A stretch of 64,000 bases of DNA from Athripsodes cinereus (GCA_947579605.1 OX388305.1:31819542-31883541); one strand, 5' to 3'. Positions 28,770 to 56,504 are shown, counted from the first letter of the stretch. Program-made: numbers and translations. Notes: generated by a model not told the origin, from the letters alone.

Positions 28770-28875
28770 TTGTATGAATATTGAAGAAGCGAAAAAAGTA
28801 TGTAAGGATAAATCTATATGGCATTCAGTTCTCTCTGGTTACCCCACTTGTGATACAGTGTATAGTATAAATATA
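28770..28875 (+). mobile_element. LINE 3' tail scrap (family L1x)
   Basis: About 100 bp matching the end of the 4685-5065 copy (GAAGCGAAAAAAGTATG, CTCTCTGGTTACCCC) and ending in a TATAGTA tail. Confidence 0.55.
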
Positions 28876-29624
28876 GTATAGTATAATTTTCTAAAATAAT
28901 TTGATGACAAAATTGCTTCAACTAATACTTAATATTTTATTATGTCCATGTTAGTTATTATTATTATAGTGGACAATGGGTTTTTATACCAAAGTGATAT
29001 TAGTACCAAGTCCTTTGTCAAATCTGGTTCATTAAAGATAATTGTAATATTATATTGGACAGATGTATGTGTGTATTTGTGACTGTGTGTGTGTATAGTA
29101 CCCACACATGTTTATTTTACAGTAAGCTTAAGTCATACCACTCATGGGAAGTCATGCACCAGCGATCACTCCTAGCATGTTATGTTATGTTAACAATATG
29201 TTGAGGTCATTCCTTATTAACAATTTACTTATATATATACTTACTACAATAATAATATCTTTATTTATAATCTTATTTTACTCACGTGTAGGTAGGTATG
29301 GAAATATGTTTGATGATTTATTCCACGTAGTTTTATGGAGCATCCATCTCAAGGGCGTGGGAAAATACGTTGGAAGAGCGATGTCTCCAGTTTGCTCCTA
29401 AATGATGTTGTTGATTAGTTTTTACGAAGGTGCTCAGGAGTCAATTCCAGAAAACGGTTCCTACAACACCAAAAGCCCTGTCATACAAGCAGGACTTGTT
29501 GGCTCTTTTGATCTCTTCCAGCATATGGTGGATGCCTTTGCGGAGTGTACAAATATTTGGCACTTAAACGGTTTAAAAACAGATACAGATATTGAAAATA
29601 TTCAGCAACAATGCATTCCACTAA

Positions 29625-29830
29625 CTATTACTATACTATTCCCTCACGCCGTATCCCAAGTGGGGTACGCAGAAAGAACGGAATGCCATTTAGATTTGTC
29701 CTTACATACTTCTATCGCTTCTTTTACATTCATGCAATTTCTCGTATACACACATCGATTTCTCTTACTCAATACACAGTCATCTTCCTCACACCCCTCC
29801 TTTCAGACAAGTTCAGGTATTTCGCTAATG
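29625..29830 (-). mobile_element. LINE 3' end (family L1x), antisense
   Basis: The minus strand gives the ending of the family: a TATAGTA-like tail region inverted at 29625, CTGCGTACCCCACTTGGGAT, then the coding end with several stops. Confidence 0.55.
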
Positions 29831-30669
29831 ATGAAAAAAAAATTATAGCACAAAGAAAACATTTTTTATGTTTATTATATGAAGTGAATTCACTGGCTAC
29901 TATAACTGTGAGAAAAATCAAGATGCTATTATGGATTGAAGATGCATAGCTAAATAAGAAATTGCTTGCTTATACATATATAACAAATATTTTACAGTAA
30001 AGATTAAAAGTGAATAGTTGAATTCACTCAAGTCATGTGAGAAATAATAAAGAAATGTAATTAGAGAGATAAGTAATAATAATATTATGATTGCACAGGA
30101 GGTATGCAGGAAGCACACAAGCAGATTACAATACATACATACACACATACATGTATCTACTCAGGTCTCCCCCTCTTGTATTCATTACAATAACAATAAC
30201 CTTTATTATATTTTAATTTATTCCTTATATTCATTATAATGTTCTTGGATCCTCTACTATATATTTTAATACCCATGTAAATATTATATGTCTGCACTTA
30301 TGTTTTGTATATTGTGTCTTCTATAGACTCCTCTGTCAGAAAAAAATAAAAGAAAAATCATCCTTGCAAAAATTATACATAATACACATTTTATTTATGA
30401 AAATGGTATTATATATTATGTGCTAAGAAATTTGAATTTGTAAGATAGTAGATGAATAGTTGTCAGTATTTTGTCAAAATACTCAAATTTCATTTTCCAC
30501 TTTCGTAATTGTTCTCATTTTTTTGGTAATATGAATTTTATTTTAATAATTGTTCTTATTTTATTTGATAATTGTTCTTATTTTATTTGATAATATGAAA
30601 TGAATGATTTTTCACCCACAAAGTTAAACAGTAACATGAAAAACTCTTTTTTACAGTTTATATCTGTGG

Positions 30670-30785
30670 AAAGAGGTGAGGCGATTGGCGCAGAGACTCT
30701 CTGAATGGAGGAGGCTGGTTTCTGCCCTGTGCTCCCGAGAGGAGTGTTGAGGGTGATGTATGTATGTATGTATATCGCCAAGACA
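30670..30785 (+). mobile_element. LINE 3' end remnant (QRLSEWRRLVSALCS family)
   Basis: The frame reads RRLAQRLSEWRRLVSALCS, then REEC and stop, followed by a TATG tail. It is a second copy of the element at 10735. Confidence 0.6.
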
Positions 30786-33700
30786 TGAATATCAAAATAT
30801 AAGTTGGTTTCCAAAAAGGATAAGTCACAATTAGATGAAAGAAATCATAATGTTACGACAAACTCGTGTCATATTGTTATTTACTTAACATTTTTAACGC
30901 TGCAACAGAAAATAATTAAACAAAAATCATTATTTTAGAGAAATTATTTGCTTTTTGTTTATTGCCGAGAAATTTGTAATGAGCAAACTGAAAAAAAAAG
31001 TATCACAGAAATTTGTGGAGTATCACCAAAAAAGGGTACAATTGTCTGAACGATGCCAGGTTCTGAATATAATATGTATAGCTCCATTACTTTAAGACAG
31101 ACACTCACATATCCCTGTGGTGGTATTAGTTACTGTGGTCTATGTACGTACATATCTTATTTGTGTATGAGTGGTGTTTAGTAATGAGTTCATTGTTTCA
31201 CAAATTCCCACAGAGTCTAAATAAATCTCTGCTGTAATATTAAAACTTTAAAACCACATTTTCCCACACAACTTTAAAGGAAATTTTAAATCACTGTAAT
31301 AAAATAATAATACATTTGTTTTGTTAATTATTGATAAGCGAGCAGGTGTGATTATCATATTCACTGCAACAATGCTATGGACACAATAATAAATACGCCT
31401 CTTTATGAATCTATGAGATATCAACTACATTCACAAAAGCTCTGTTGAACAATGTTCAAGGTATAAATAATAAACAAAGGCATTACTTTTAATCCAAAGT
31501 CTAAAATAAGCTTTACTGGGTAAACGTCATAAAATAAAACTTATAATTAATGTCCCTCAATGTTTGTCTATGAAGTATTGATGTTAATCCACAAAAATAC
31601 ATACACTTTCTTTCCCTTGACCAATTTATGTCAGGGAGTCTATTATACCTAAGTTTTCCTCTACGCACATTCAATATTGTTTCTGAGACCTATGACGGAT
31701 TGATTTAAAACTTTTACTACTCACGCTCGACACCTGTTCTAGCCAGCTTCATTTGGGGGAATGCACCGACTTTCTACACTTTATTTATATGTTTAAATTG
31801 CACAGTTCTTCAACAAAATACGGTATAATAAAAATCATACTCGTAAACGGGTTTTGAAAAAATAAATCACTTTATACATATTGACACAAAAACAGAAAAA
31901 TATGTTTTATTTTATATACAAAATACATGAAAATCATGAATAATACAAATATCAGGCTTAGTGGCAAAGTGATAGTAGTAGTAGTAGTAGTAGTAGAACT
32001 ACGTGAGATAATAAGTTACTTTTCTTCTTTATAATATTTATTCATTTCTATACTTTATATATAACTATTAGCACAGCAATCCGATAAATATTACCGAATT
32101 ACAAAACAAACAATATTCATTATAGCTATTACACTCTGCATTATATAATAATACATATTATGATAGAAATGGTTGACTACAGAAACTAGCCCCGCAATAG
32201 AATACATTTACATTGAAAATTACAAAACTAATGGACATGTCATATTACGTATCATTAAAAATAATTATAACGTTAAAATCTCATTCACAAATTCATTGGT
32301 CCAATAATAACAATACATGTAGAAATAGAAGATTCAGTTCCACCAGTAGAACTCTACAAAAGAACTATTCCTTAATAAAGTCATTTATAAATGCATCATC
32401 TACCTAATGAAACTAATAATTGGATAGATGTGATTGGTGGATTGATGACAATATCTCATACCACCAGACGGGATTGTATTTCACACATTCACAATACAAA
32501 TATATTTTTCAGTTCGCTGTTGTAATTCTATGGGTTTTGTTTAGGTTTGTTTTAAACCTAAGCATTAAAAATTCAAAAATTTATCCAATATTTATCAGAG
32601 TTGGGGCAATATTAATAATCAATTTATTATAATATAAACCACGAAGATTAAATGTACACTTAATGAGTTAGATAGGCCAATAAAATTTGTACTTAATACA
32701 CAAAAGCATTGTTCTACCAAACAAAACATTATGCAACATTAATCCACAAGTCTTACATCTCCGTTTTAATTGTCTCTAATAAACTAACCAATTATTTGTT
32801 TAATCCCCCTTTTTGTTTCAAAAGATTCTTCATAGTATGTATATCTAAAAATACTTAATACGCAATCTCATTTCAAAGAAAAATTCAAAAAAAAAATATA
32901 CAAATTTAAAGTAACAAACTGGCAACTTTAAAGTAAAAATATTCTACTTTACATTAAATTTTATTCAAGTTGTTATAATTTTTAAGCTAATTCAGTGAAT
33001 GCTTAAAAAATAACATTTATAAAATACATTGAATTCAATATAAATATGTTTCCCAGCACAAAAATAGTTAAGGTGCTCAACATTAGAGATCTCTTTGTTC
33101 ACATTGTCATGGAGTTGAACGAAACAATATATACAAATGATTCTAACCAATAAATAGTCCTACAAAACAAAATATTGGAGTCATGTAAAGAAACGAGCAA
33201 AATACTCTCAACGGCATGCAATGTTGTTATACTTGATCCCTAGACAAACCGTACTTGGTGATCAACTACGAACGAATTTTGACAATAACCGCAACAATAA
33301 CGCATAATTACACGGTACATTGTAGGCAGATTGTCGAAAAGTTCATCAGTAGTCGATCGCCAAGTGCGGTTTGTCTACGGCCCCTGGGAAACAAATTAAA
33401 TTATGGAATATATTTGGTAGAATATACTGCTGTAACAAATAATTAGTAATCAGTTTAATTTATCATGAAAAAAACAATTAAAGTTTATAACATACAATAC
33501 AAACTTCTTAGTCAGTCAAACCTATTTTCACAAGACATTTTAACTTACATATTAAGATTTTTTACAATAATTATTATATATAATATGTTATATTTGACAC
33601 TCGTTTACACAAAATTTTCACTGCGTTTTATGGTCAATTATGTCCACAATTAAAATGAACATAAAAAGAAATTGAAAAATCAAACAAGTTGAATCTAAAG

Positions 33701-34500
33701 AGCACTATAAATACAACTGAAACAGAAAATACAATTCAATGAAATGTTTAGTAGGACTATAATAAAAATTAAATCACAATAGGAATGTAAAATACAAACG
33801 ATTTTAATATGTCACAACATAAAATTTTCCCTCGAAAATTGAACCTGTATTTCATATAACCTAATAAAATATATCTTCATTTAACTCTCTTATAATTATT
33901 TGAGCACATATTTATAATATATGTGTTATGATACAAGTATATATATATATATACATAAAATGTGAGTCATTGAGTTACAAATTTTCTAAGAATATAGTTT
34001 CTTGATATTATTTTTTTAAAGATGATTCATTAATCTTCAATTATGTATGAAATTGATTTTGGATAAACCATAATGAGTTTTACATGATATCCTAAAAATT
34101 CGAGAAAATCTGAGATTACATATTTTGTAGCTCAATACTTCATATAATATAATAAGTACTAAATAATTTTGTAAAATCTTATAAGATACATATTTACACA
34201 ACCTTTTTAAATCTCGGATTAATCATCCTTTTAAATAATATTAGTCATGTAATACATAATCTAAGACTATGTAGAAAGAAAAGTCACAGGAAAATACAAT
34301 GAAAATATATATCTCATTGTAATAAATAGAAGCAGTTAATTTGTCTGTAAAACAGATAAAGAATTTAGTTTTATGGTATTAGAGTCATCCACTAACAATA
34401 TCAAAGTAATTATGTACATGTTGTTGTAGCCAAGGCAGAAATATTCCCACGTGAGCCAAGTTTAGTGAACTCCGGCAATCATTTACAATTTTCTAAGATG
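30785..34500. other. AT-rich intergenic DNA
   Basis: Contains an AGT repeat (31973-31996) and a TA run (33938-33953). No gene, RNA gene or bounded mobile element was recognised. Confidence 0.4.
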
Positions 34501-34528
34501 GTGAACTTCTAAGCAAGCTCTATAATTA

Positions 34529-34542
34529 TTTATTTATTTATT
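34529..34542 (-). terminator. Candidate poly(A) signal of Su(H)
   Basis: Reading the minus strand from the Su(H) stop, the first canonical AATAAA motifs are the overlapping set at 34542-34529, which would give a 3' UTR of roughly 1.4 kb. They lie in a TTTA tandem run, so they may be incidental. ATTAAA variants occur earlier. Confidence 0.3.
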
Positions 34543-34854
34543 TACAAAACATAGGCTTGAATTTGAATTCAACATTAGAAATATAGATATAATTATAAAC
34601 TGACATCTTATATAAATGGAGACATATGTATATCTATCTTCATTATTAGTAACCAATTTGAATATTTAGTTTTAATCACGTAAAATAATTTGATCAGTTG
34701 CATTAATTATTTTTTCCCTTCAGTTCTCAATTCATATTTAGGGAAGTCAGATATACATGAATCTAAAATAATCACCTGAAAACACTGAATGGGGCAAACA
34801 TAAATTGTATTCATTTTCAATGTATAATAGAATAAACTCCATGGAGTCCCTGGC

Positions 34855-35050
34855 AAAAAATAAATCTCCCACTCTTTTCTGTGATATTTCAAATGTCCAG
34901 TAAAAGGCAGGTGTTTGAAAAACTTTGCGTATAAGACAATAAAAATCTATAACTCAGCAATAAGGAATGCCAGCCATCCTGAATGTCAGATTTTTTAATC
35001 CATAGGCTACGGCACTCGTAGGATATGCCATGGTATAGTAGAATAAATAT
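34855..35050 (+). repeat. SINE-like repeat (family B)
   Basis: A diverged copy with CTCCCACTCTTTTCTGTG, AGTAAAAGGCAGGTG, GCCAGCCATCCTGAATGTC and the end GTAGGATATGCCATGG, then a TATAGTA tail. Confidence 0.55.
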
Positions 35051-35731
35051 AAAAGGTAAAGTGGCAAATTTGACTAATAACTTATTGATAGTTTTTTCAC
35101 AAAACGGCGCATCTTAAAAAATATGTCTAGTTATTATTATAATTATAGAATGGCAAATATAATACAAGCAAGTAGTTAGTTATTAAATTTTGACAATACA
35201 GATTTGAAACTGTTTAAGGAAATCATTTTCTTTTGATCAAAGACTTATATAATATCTGAGAATCATTAAGTTGTTCTTTAGATCCCACTTCTATTTTTTT
35301 TGTGAGATTACTAATACTGAAAATGAGATTCTAGAAATATTTCCACATACACCAATGACACACAAACATAATGTCGTGTAATATTTTAAAACTGTTAATT
35401 CAAGTATTTAAGAAATATAAACTTTTGTTATGTTACAATAAAATATAGTTACATCTAATATATTTGCTTGTAATAAATAATAAATGCACTTCTAGGAAGT
35501 ATTTGAGATATACCTACGTGTATTCACGTAAAATAAAATTGATGTAATAATACAAAGTCACAGAATCGTTTCACGATAACAAATGACACGGAATAATATT
35601 TTTGAAATTGGATACAAGAATATGTCTTATTTACATCATACAATATACTGATATGTCTAATTATAAAATTTGTTACATCGTAGGCAATTTATCAAAACAC
35701 TTACAAACAAAAATCATTGCGATCAATCAAT

Positions 35732-35740
<9 letters not shown>

Positions 35741-35764
<24 letters not shown>
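35741..35764. repeat. AC dinucleotide microsatellite
   Basis: Twelve AC units, downstream of the Su(H) stop codon and possibly in its 3' UTR. Confidence 0.9.
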
Positions 35765-35972
35765 CAATGAAACTATAATAATTTTACATACAAGTATTGA
35801 TGGGTGATGTTTGTCCCACCATGTTGACAAGTTGACACTCACAATATTACTAAAGTAATAAATGCTAGGGAAAGAAAATCACAAACTATACTAGATGAGT
35901 CTGTACACGTTATCCAGACTCATAATACATGATATGAGGATTCAGAATAATAAAAATTACTCTGTATTGAGA

Positions 35973-50008
<14,036 letters not shown>

Positions 50009-53000
50009 ATGGGAGTCACTGGTCTGTGGCGACTTCTTGAACCTGCAGGGAAACCTGTTCCCCTGGAAACATTGGAAAATAAAGTGTTAGCTGTTGGTAT
50101 GATATCTTTGTATTTATTTAGTTTAGATACATGATACTGTTAGTTGATTTATGCTCTATTTCTCAATGTAATTCTTCATTTAACATGTGAATGTTTCAGA
50201 TATATCAATATGGCTCCATCAGATGGTAAAAGGCTACCAGGATGCCGGAGGTGGGACAGTAGTGAATGCTCATCTCCTTGGTTTATTCCAACGTTTGTGC
50301 AAGTTGTTGTATTACAGAATTAAGCCAGTTTTTGTATTTGATGGTGGAGTCCCAGTACTGAAGATACAAACAATTGTATGGCTTTTGATAATCCATGAGT
50401 TGCTAATTAATTATATTACTCAGAAACATATCAAACCCATGTATAAGGATGGACTAGTTAACCCTTTATCGCACTGAACACAGGTTGAAAATATACTGAT
50501 TATTGGATAAATTGAAACAATTATTTTGTTCTACTATATATCTAGAGTAGGACATAAATCTTATTCCACTTTGTTCAATTATAGAATTCTAGTACTTGTG
50601 TACCAATACTGTAAAAATATACTAATAATAATCTATGTAAAAGTAATGGACCACAAAATGAAAACTTGATAATTCAAAATGTAGTCTATTCAACCTTCTA
50701 AACATTTTTATTGATCTGATGAGTTAGTAAATAAATAATAAACAGTAGTACTTCCATAAGTTGATGTGTAGACAGGATGAGCTTTTATAATGAATGTCTT
50801 TCATTTGACATGAATAACCACTGAACGTGTACGAAATATTGATAATACACACTTTTTTGAAATTAGTCTTAGGATTATCAAGGTTTAAATGTGTTTACAA
50901 AACCAAAACATTCAGATAAACTTATTCATTCATAAATTTTTGCTTCAGATAGATGCTTAACCAATACTTAATCTACAAATCATTTTTGTTATTCATGACA
51001 ACGACATACTTTTTTGCACTTTTCAGTCTAAAAGGCAAAACAAGAAGAGTATAATGCACAACACTGTTGATCGAATGAGGAAGCAACTGTTGGAAATAGT
51101 CACTAAACAAATGGCAGTTAGTAAAGTAATAGCTGAAAAGAATAAATCACCAAAAAAGCGTCCTCTTGGAAAGGCAACATTAATGTCCCCTGACAACGAC
51201 GATACTCTATTCAAACTACCACCTATTGAAACCGATGAAATTTCCACTGAAAACTTAGAGTAAGTTTTATACAATAATTATTATAAATCAAATTCAAATA
51301 TTTTTATTAAAATAAAATTTACAATTTAATAATATTACATACACACCTTATTACTAAAAAAAACACATTTATTACATATGATGCTGTTGATATGTTGTAA
51401 TTTTATTCTGTGGTTTATGTGACACATGTGTTTAATTTTTATAATTTGAAGTGATGCAGTATATTTTATTTTTGTTTTGAGTTTTAATTTGATACGATGG
51501 TGGTGTTGTACAATTATTGTTTATAACTATGTATTAAAGGCGTAAGCCGTATGTATTATTATAAATAAATAAATAAATATTTAACCCTCAAAATCATTCA
51601 AATCATTTTATTTGCTAACTTTCAAATGCTCAAATAAATTGTTTTCTGAAAATTACAGCGCTGAAGATAACAGACCTGGAAAATACACTCATATGGATCT
51701 CCATTCACTGGATGTAAACTCACAGTACTTTAAAAGTCTTACTCCTAGGGAAAGACACGATCTCTTAACTGAACTGAAGGAAACTCGTAAGCAAAGTTCA
51801 TGGGGGAGAATTCACGAACTACCTTCCCAAAGCGATAATTTTTCAGATTATCAAGTAAGAATTATTTTTTTTGTGTGTAATTTTTATACATTTTCTGTAG
51901 TGAAGATAGTGAAATATTCTTGGATAAAGATTTAAATGTAACTCTGTATAATTTTGGTGTATCAAACATTTCATCATGTGATGTGAATGTCTCTAATTAT
52001 TTATACTATTCTCCTGTAGTACTGAATACTTACATAAGAATAATAAGGAAATCCATTTTAACTAGAATTTTTTTTATAGATGAAAAGGCTTTTGAAAAGG
52101 AGACAGGTACAAGTATCATTGGAAGAAACTGAGAAGGAAATGGGAGGACATTACCTCTCTTTAAATGAATTGGAAGTATTACTCAATGAAGAGGGTATTG
52201 ATACTAAAATTGATTCTATTCCAACAAGGCAAATAGCATCAAATGAAAATACACGATTTGTGTTGATTAAAGATGTCAAACAAGCATTAGAAAATGCTAC
52301 GAAAAAAGAATTAGAAAAAAATACAAATGTTGATAATGAGACAGAATGCTTTGAAATAAAAGAGTCAAAAACAAGTCTAGGGAAAGAATATGATGAAGAT
52401 TTAGAAAATGCCATAAAGTTATCTTTGGAAAATTTTGATGATCAAAGTGAACCATCTACCAGCAAAATCTCTATAACACCACAAGAGTCATTAAATTTTA
52501 CAATTACTGAGTCTGATTTCGTTTCAAGTGACAGTGAATGGGTAACTGATGAAGAAACAGATGTTGAATCACCTGAACCAGAGGAAAATAATGTACATAC
52601 AAATCTTGCACTTGTTAAAGCTTATATGCTGGAAAATAGTGGTTTATCTGAACATGAGATTAAAAAAATTATCAATAAAAGTCGAAAGAAATCTTCCAAT
52701 AACAATGTTCAAGAAAAGTTTGTAATACCGATAAATTCAAAAGATGAAGACATTGTTGTATCTGTTGATGCTTCACCATATCCATATTCAAAATATGAAA
52801 AAACTGAGTCTGTTGACAAATTGGTCCAGAAATCAGAATTATCACTTGATGCCATATCTGAAAATAGTGAAAATCCACCAATAAAAGTTGATAATGAAGA
52901 AATTTCCCATTTTGATGAAAATACAATATCATCTGGTATTGAGAGTCATGAATCGATAATAGTTGATAACGATGCCAATCCTGTGCCTTCAAATATATCA

Positions 53001-55137
53001 GAAATATTAAATATATCTCCTGTGGGAGTAGTTGGGCAAATGAGTTCAGATTCTGAATCAGATGATAGTTTTGAAGAGGTAGATGATGATATAAACAAAA
53101 AGCATAACGTAGAAATCAATCTGGATATTAAAACACCACCTGAAGATGATATATTTGCTGATGTATTTCAGGATGAAAAATTGGCTTGTGAAAAAAATTA
53201 TTTGAATCCTAACAGTGATAGTAATGTACCATGCACCAATATCAAAGGAGTTAAAGATGGTAGTGTTTCTACTATTAAAGAGGATATGAGTGTCAAAAAT
53301 AATAAAATTAAAATTGATGTTCAACCAGTACAAAGTGTTAATTCAAATAAAACCAAAATGGAAACTGTTGATAGAATGATTGTAAGAAATATTGAGCATA
53401 TTAAAAAACTTCCAGCCAGCCAACTGGAGGATGAAATGAAAGCAAATAATATTCCTGAAATGAAAAGTGTTGATTCTTGTTCTTCTATTTTATGTGAACA
53501 AACTAAAACACATAATAATGTGTCTATAGAAAATATCAATGTATCGCCAAGAAAGGGAATGGCTCTAAATGAAATAAAGCATCTAGCATCACAAGAAAGT
53601 AAAGATAATGTAATTAAAGAGAAATATGATTTCTTTGAAAAACAGTTAATTTCAACTGATGAATTGATTACCATTGCTGATGATTTAGAAGAACAAAAAG
53701 AAAAATTACATAGAGAACAAAATAAATTAGACAGAATGGGCAGAAACATTTCTGAGGAAATGACCAAGGATGCGCAGTATTTGTTGAAGTTATTTGGTAT
53801 TCCTTATATCATTGCTCCTATGGAAGCGGAAGCCCAATGTGCATTTTTGGAAGCAATAAAATTAACTGATGGAACAATCACAGACGACAGTGATATTTGG
53901 CTATTTGGTGGAAAGAGTGTCTACAAGAACTTTTTTAATCAACAGAAATATGTACTTCAATTTCTATCTGAAAATATCCAAAATTGTTTTAGTAAGTATT
54001 GTAATTACTATATTTTTATTTAATGTTTACAAGGAAGATCTTCTTTCATAATACAATCATATTGTATTTAATATATGTATTTTAGAACTATCCAGAGAAC
54101 AGTTAATATTGTTAGCTCTACTTGTTGGAAGTGACTACACTACGGGTGTGTCAGGGGTGGGTCCAGTTACTGCCATGGAAATATTGTCTACTTTTCCTTC
54201 ACAACCATCACAAGTTCAACCACCATATGGTGCTCTGCTCCAAGGACTTAAAAAATTTAAAACCTGGTGGAATGATAATAGGGCATATGGACATGGAAAA
54301 CTAAGAAGCAAATTAAAAAATATATCCATCCATCAAGATTTTCCTAATTTTAAGGTTTCATATTTTATTACAATATCTACTGAAAATATTTATAATTTTA
54401 ACAATTGATAATGGTGTAAAATTTTATCTTATTTTTTAATGCAGGTTGTAGAAGCATATATGTCTCCTCAAGTTGATACAAATGGTGAAACATTTTCATG
54501 GGGAAAACCTGATGTTACAGCTCTAAGAGATTATGCAAAACAGAAATTTGGTTGGTCACAAACTAAAACTGATGAAGTCTTGAAACCAGTTCTAAAGCGT
54601 TTAGATGAAAAAATTTGTCAGCAATCTATTAGGTCATTTTTCAGAACTGAAATTAAAAGCAATGCAGCTGTAGACGGAATGAGTAAAAGAGTGAGAAAGG
54701 CTGTAGAACGAATGGGAAATGATGTTGTAAGTGAGGATGATCAAGAACCTAAAAGTAAAATAAAGAAACCTAGAAAGAAAAAACAGAAAACTGAAGATAA
54801 CTCACATCAGGATGTTGCTCTTTCATCGACCAAAGAAAAAGATCAATCAGTATCAAAGGATTCTTGCGAACAGACAACATCAGTTGTCTCATTACAATGC
54901 ACCAATAACATTGTTAAAGCAAAGAAAAGAAAAATTGCTAACTCTTTCATCCCAGAGAGATACCAAGAAACTATTCCCCAAAGAGAAAAGGATAAAACAC
55001 TCATGCTGAAAAAAAAATTAAAGGCTATTGAACTCTTTCGGACTTCGAAAAAGGGCCCTGGATTCGTTAAAAAACAAGGAAAAAAGATCAGACAACCCAA
55101 ACTAGAAGCAGAATTGTCTGAAAGTGATAGTGATTAG
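50009..55137 (+). CDS. mus201: XPG/ERCC5 structure-specific endonuclease (mus201), complete, 7 exons
   Basis: Makes the 3' incision in nucleotide excision repair and works with TFIIH. Exons: 50009-50096, 50200-50375, 51027-51259, 51659-51854, 52080-53991, 54086-54354, 54445-55137; phases fit and give about 1188 aa, against 1186 in man. The N domain begins [12 protein letters not shown], with metal-binding Asp30 and Asp77 at the same positions as human. Exons 3-5 start the spacer ([28 protein letters not shown]). The acidic spacer in exon 5 has a ubiquitin-interacting-like motif [15 protein letters not shown] near 337. The I domain shows APMEAEAQC (Glu813, Glu815), TDDSDIW and GSDYTTGV (Asp885), so all catalytic acids are present. 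A PIP-box QQSIRSFF lies near 1017-1024, followed by a basic tail suited to nuclear import. Introns are short. Confidence 0.95.
51280..51600 (+). mobile_element. Probable LINE/SINE 3' tail in XPG intron 3
   Basis: Ends in AAGGCGTAAGCCGTATG and an AATAAATAAATA tail, like the copy at 38500-38845. Low-complexity body. Confidence 0.35.
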
Positions 55138-55239
55138 CCATTTTTAAATAACTGTGATTTTAAGTATTACAATGTTATTTTATTTTATAAATATTGTTTG
55201 CAGTGTTTGTATTATATATTGATATTTTTGTATATTTCA

Positions 55240-55245
55240 AATAAA
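55240..55245 (+). terminator. Poly(A) signal of XPG
   Basis: AATAAA lies 103 bp after the XPG stop in an AT-rich 3' flank. It is the first canonical signal downstream. Confidence 0.55.
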
Positions 55246-55541
55246 ATACTGGTTGGATCAACGCAACCTTGTACTTCTAAGAAGATACTTTATTTTTGTT
55301 TATTAATTTTGATGATTATGTAACTGATCATTTTAATTCAGTACTATTTATTAATATTATAAAGGCTTTAAACCTTCATCTTTGCATATGTTAGGTGCAA
55401 AATTATGAAGCGAGAAACATTAAGCTCTAATATGTAATGAGAAATATTTCATGAAGTTACTCATTTTTATTTAAAACCAATAATACTGGCTAGAGGACTT
55501 GTGACAAGAAAATCCATATGCCTATAATATCAATTTTGAAA

Positions 55542-56156
55542 TAGACCATTAAAGGATGACGTCACAGAAAAATCATTGAGGGGCATCAGGCATCCCAACA
55601 CAACAGACAAACGGTGTAATATTAGGTGGAACGCCTAAAGAATACGTAATAATCAAAAAAAACTGTCAGTGTCTATTTTGTCGTCTGACTTTCTTTTTTT
55701 TCTCTTATGGCATAACATCCTACAAGGATGATTTGCGCAATCTGACTGTTTGCCCCCCAAGCAAAAGCAAATCCATAGACAAGACCATGTGACCTTTAAT
55801 GGTCTATAGTTCCACTGGCTATTTTTTTTTAAATATTTGTTTAATAGACCATTAAAGGTCACGTGGTCTTGTCTATGGATTTGCTTTTGCTTGGGGGGCA
55901 AACCAACACCACCTGAATTCAGGTGGTGTTGGGCAAACAGTCAGATTGCGCAAATCATCCTTGTAAGATGTTATGCCGTAAGAGAAAAAAAAGAAAGCCA
56001 GACGACAAAATAATAACAAAATCGACACTGACAGTTTTTTTGATTATTAGGTATTCTTTAGGCGTTCCACCTAATATTACACCGTAATCGTCTGTTGTGT
56101 TGGGATGCCTGATGCCCCTCAATGATTTTTCTGTGACGTCATCCTTTAATGGTCTA
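55542..56156. mobile_element. Inverted pair of one MITE (265 bp and 312 bp)
   Basis: Copy 1 at 55542-55806 and copy 2 at 55845-56156 are near-identical in opposite orientation, separated by 38 bp. Each has ends TAGACCATTAAAGG. TA at both outer ends fits a TA target. Copy 2 has extra sequence, including a 30-bp palindrome. Confidence 0.85.
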
Positions 56157-56159
56157 TAG

Positions 56160-56365
56160 CAGGCGTCGGCAACCTATGGCACGCGTGCCAGGCTTGGCAC
56201 GCGATGGGGTTCTGAATGGCACTCTACAAAGTAATCAGGGATAAGGTTCGCATTAAAAAAATTTAATTTATGTTCGATTTTTATGTTATTTTTTTAATAA
56301 ATATGTTTAAAAGGTAAATTTGGTATAAAATTCTTCTCCTCTAGAACCCCATTTGCCGACCCCTG
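56160..56365. mobile_element. hAT-type MITE with perfect 8-bp duplication
   Basis: Ends CAGGCGTCGGCAACC and, inverted, CAGGGGTCGGCAAAT, with duplication GTCTATAG (56152-56159, 56366-56373). The left duplication overlaps the end of the MITE pair. Confidence 0.85.
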
Positions 56366-56504
56366 GTCTATAGTGATGTCGATTTTAATTTCTGGTATGT
56401 AGTTTCGGTGTAAATTTGTAACTGTCGGATAATACAGGTTTCTTGATAAAATCGGTAAATTGTCAGTAATCGGCGGATAATCAGAATAATTACCCAATAC
56501 TTCT

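Noticed and set aside
29402..29848. 148-codon plus-strand frame
   Set aside because: It runs into an antisense LINE tail from 29625, and the first part matches no family I know. Probably old repeat DNA.
29356..31267. Scattered single YGTGRGAA matches (29356, 29907, 30036, 31205, 31260)
   Set aside because: An 8-bp degenerate motif is expected several times in 64 kb. They are not closely paired and not near a promoter.
53321..53767. Minus-strand frames across XPG exon 5
   Set aside because: Shadows of the XPG coding strand, explained by its codon bias.
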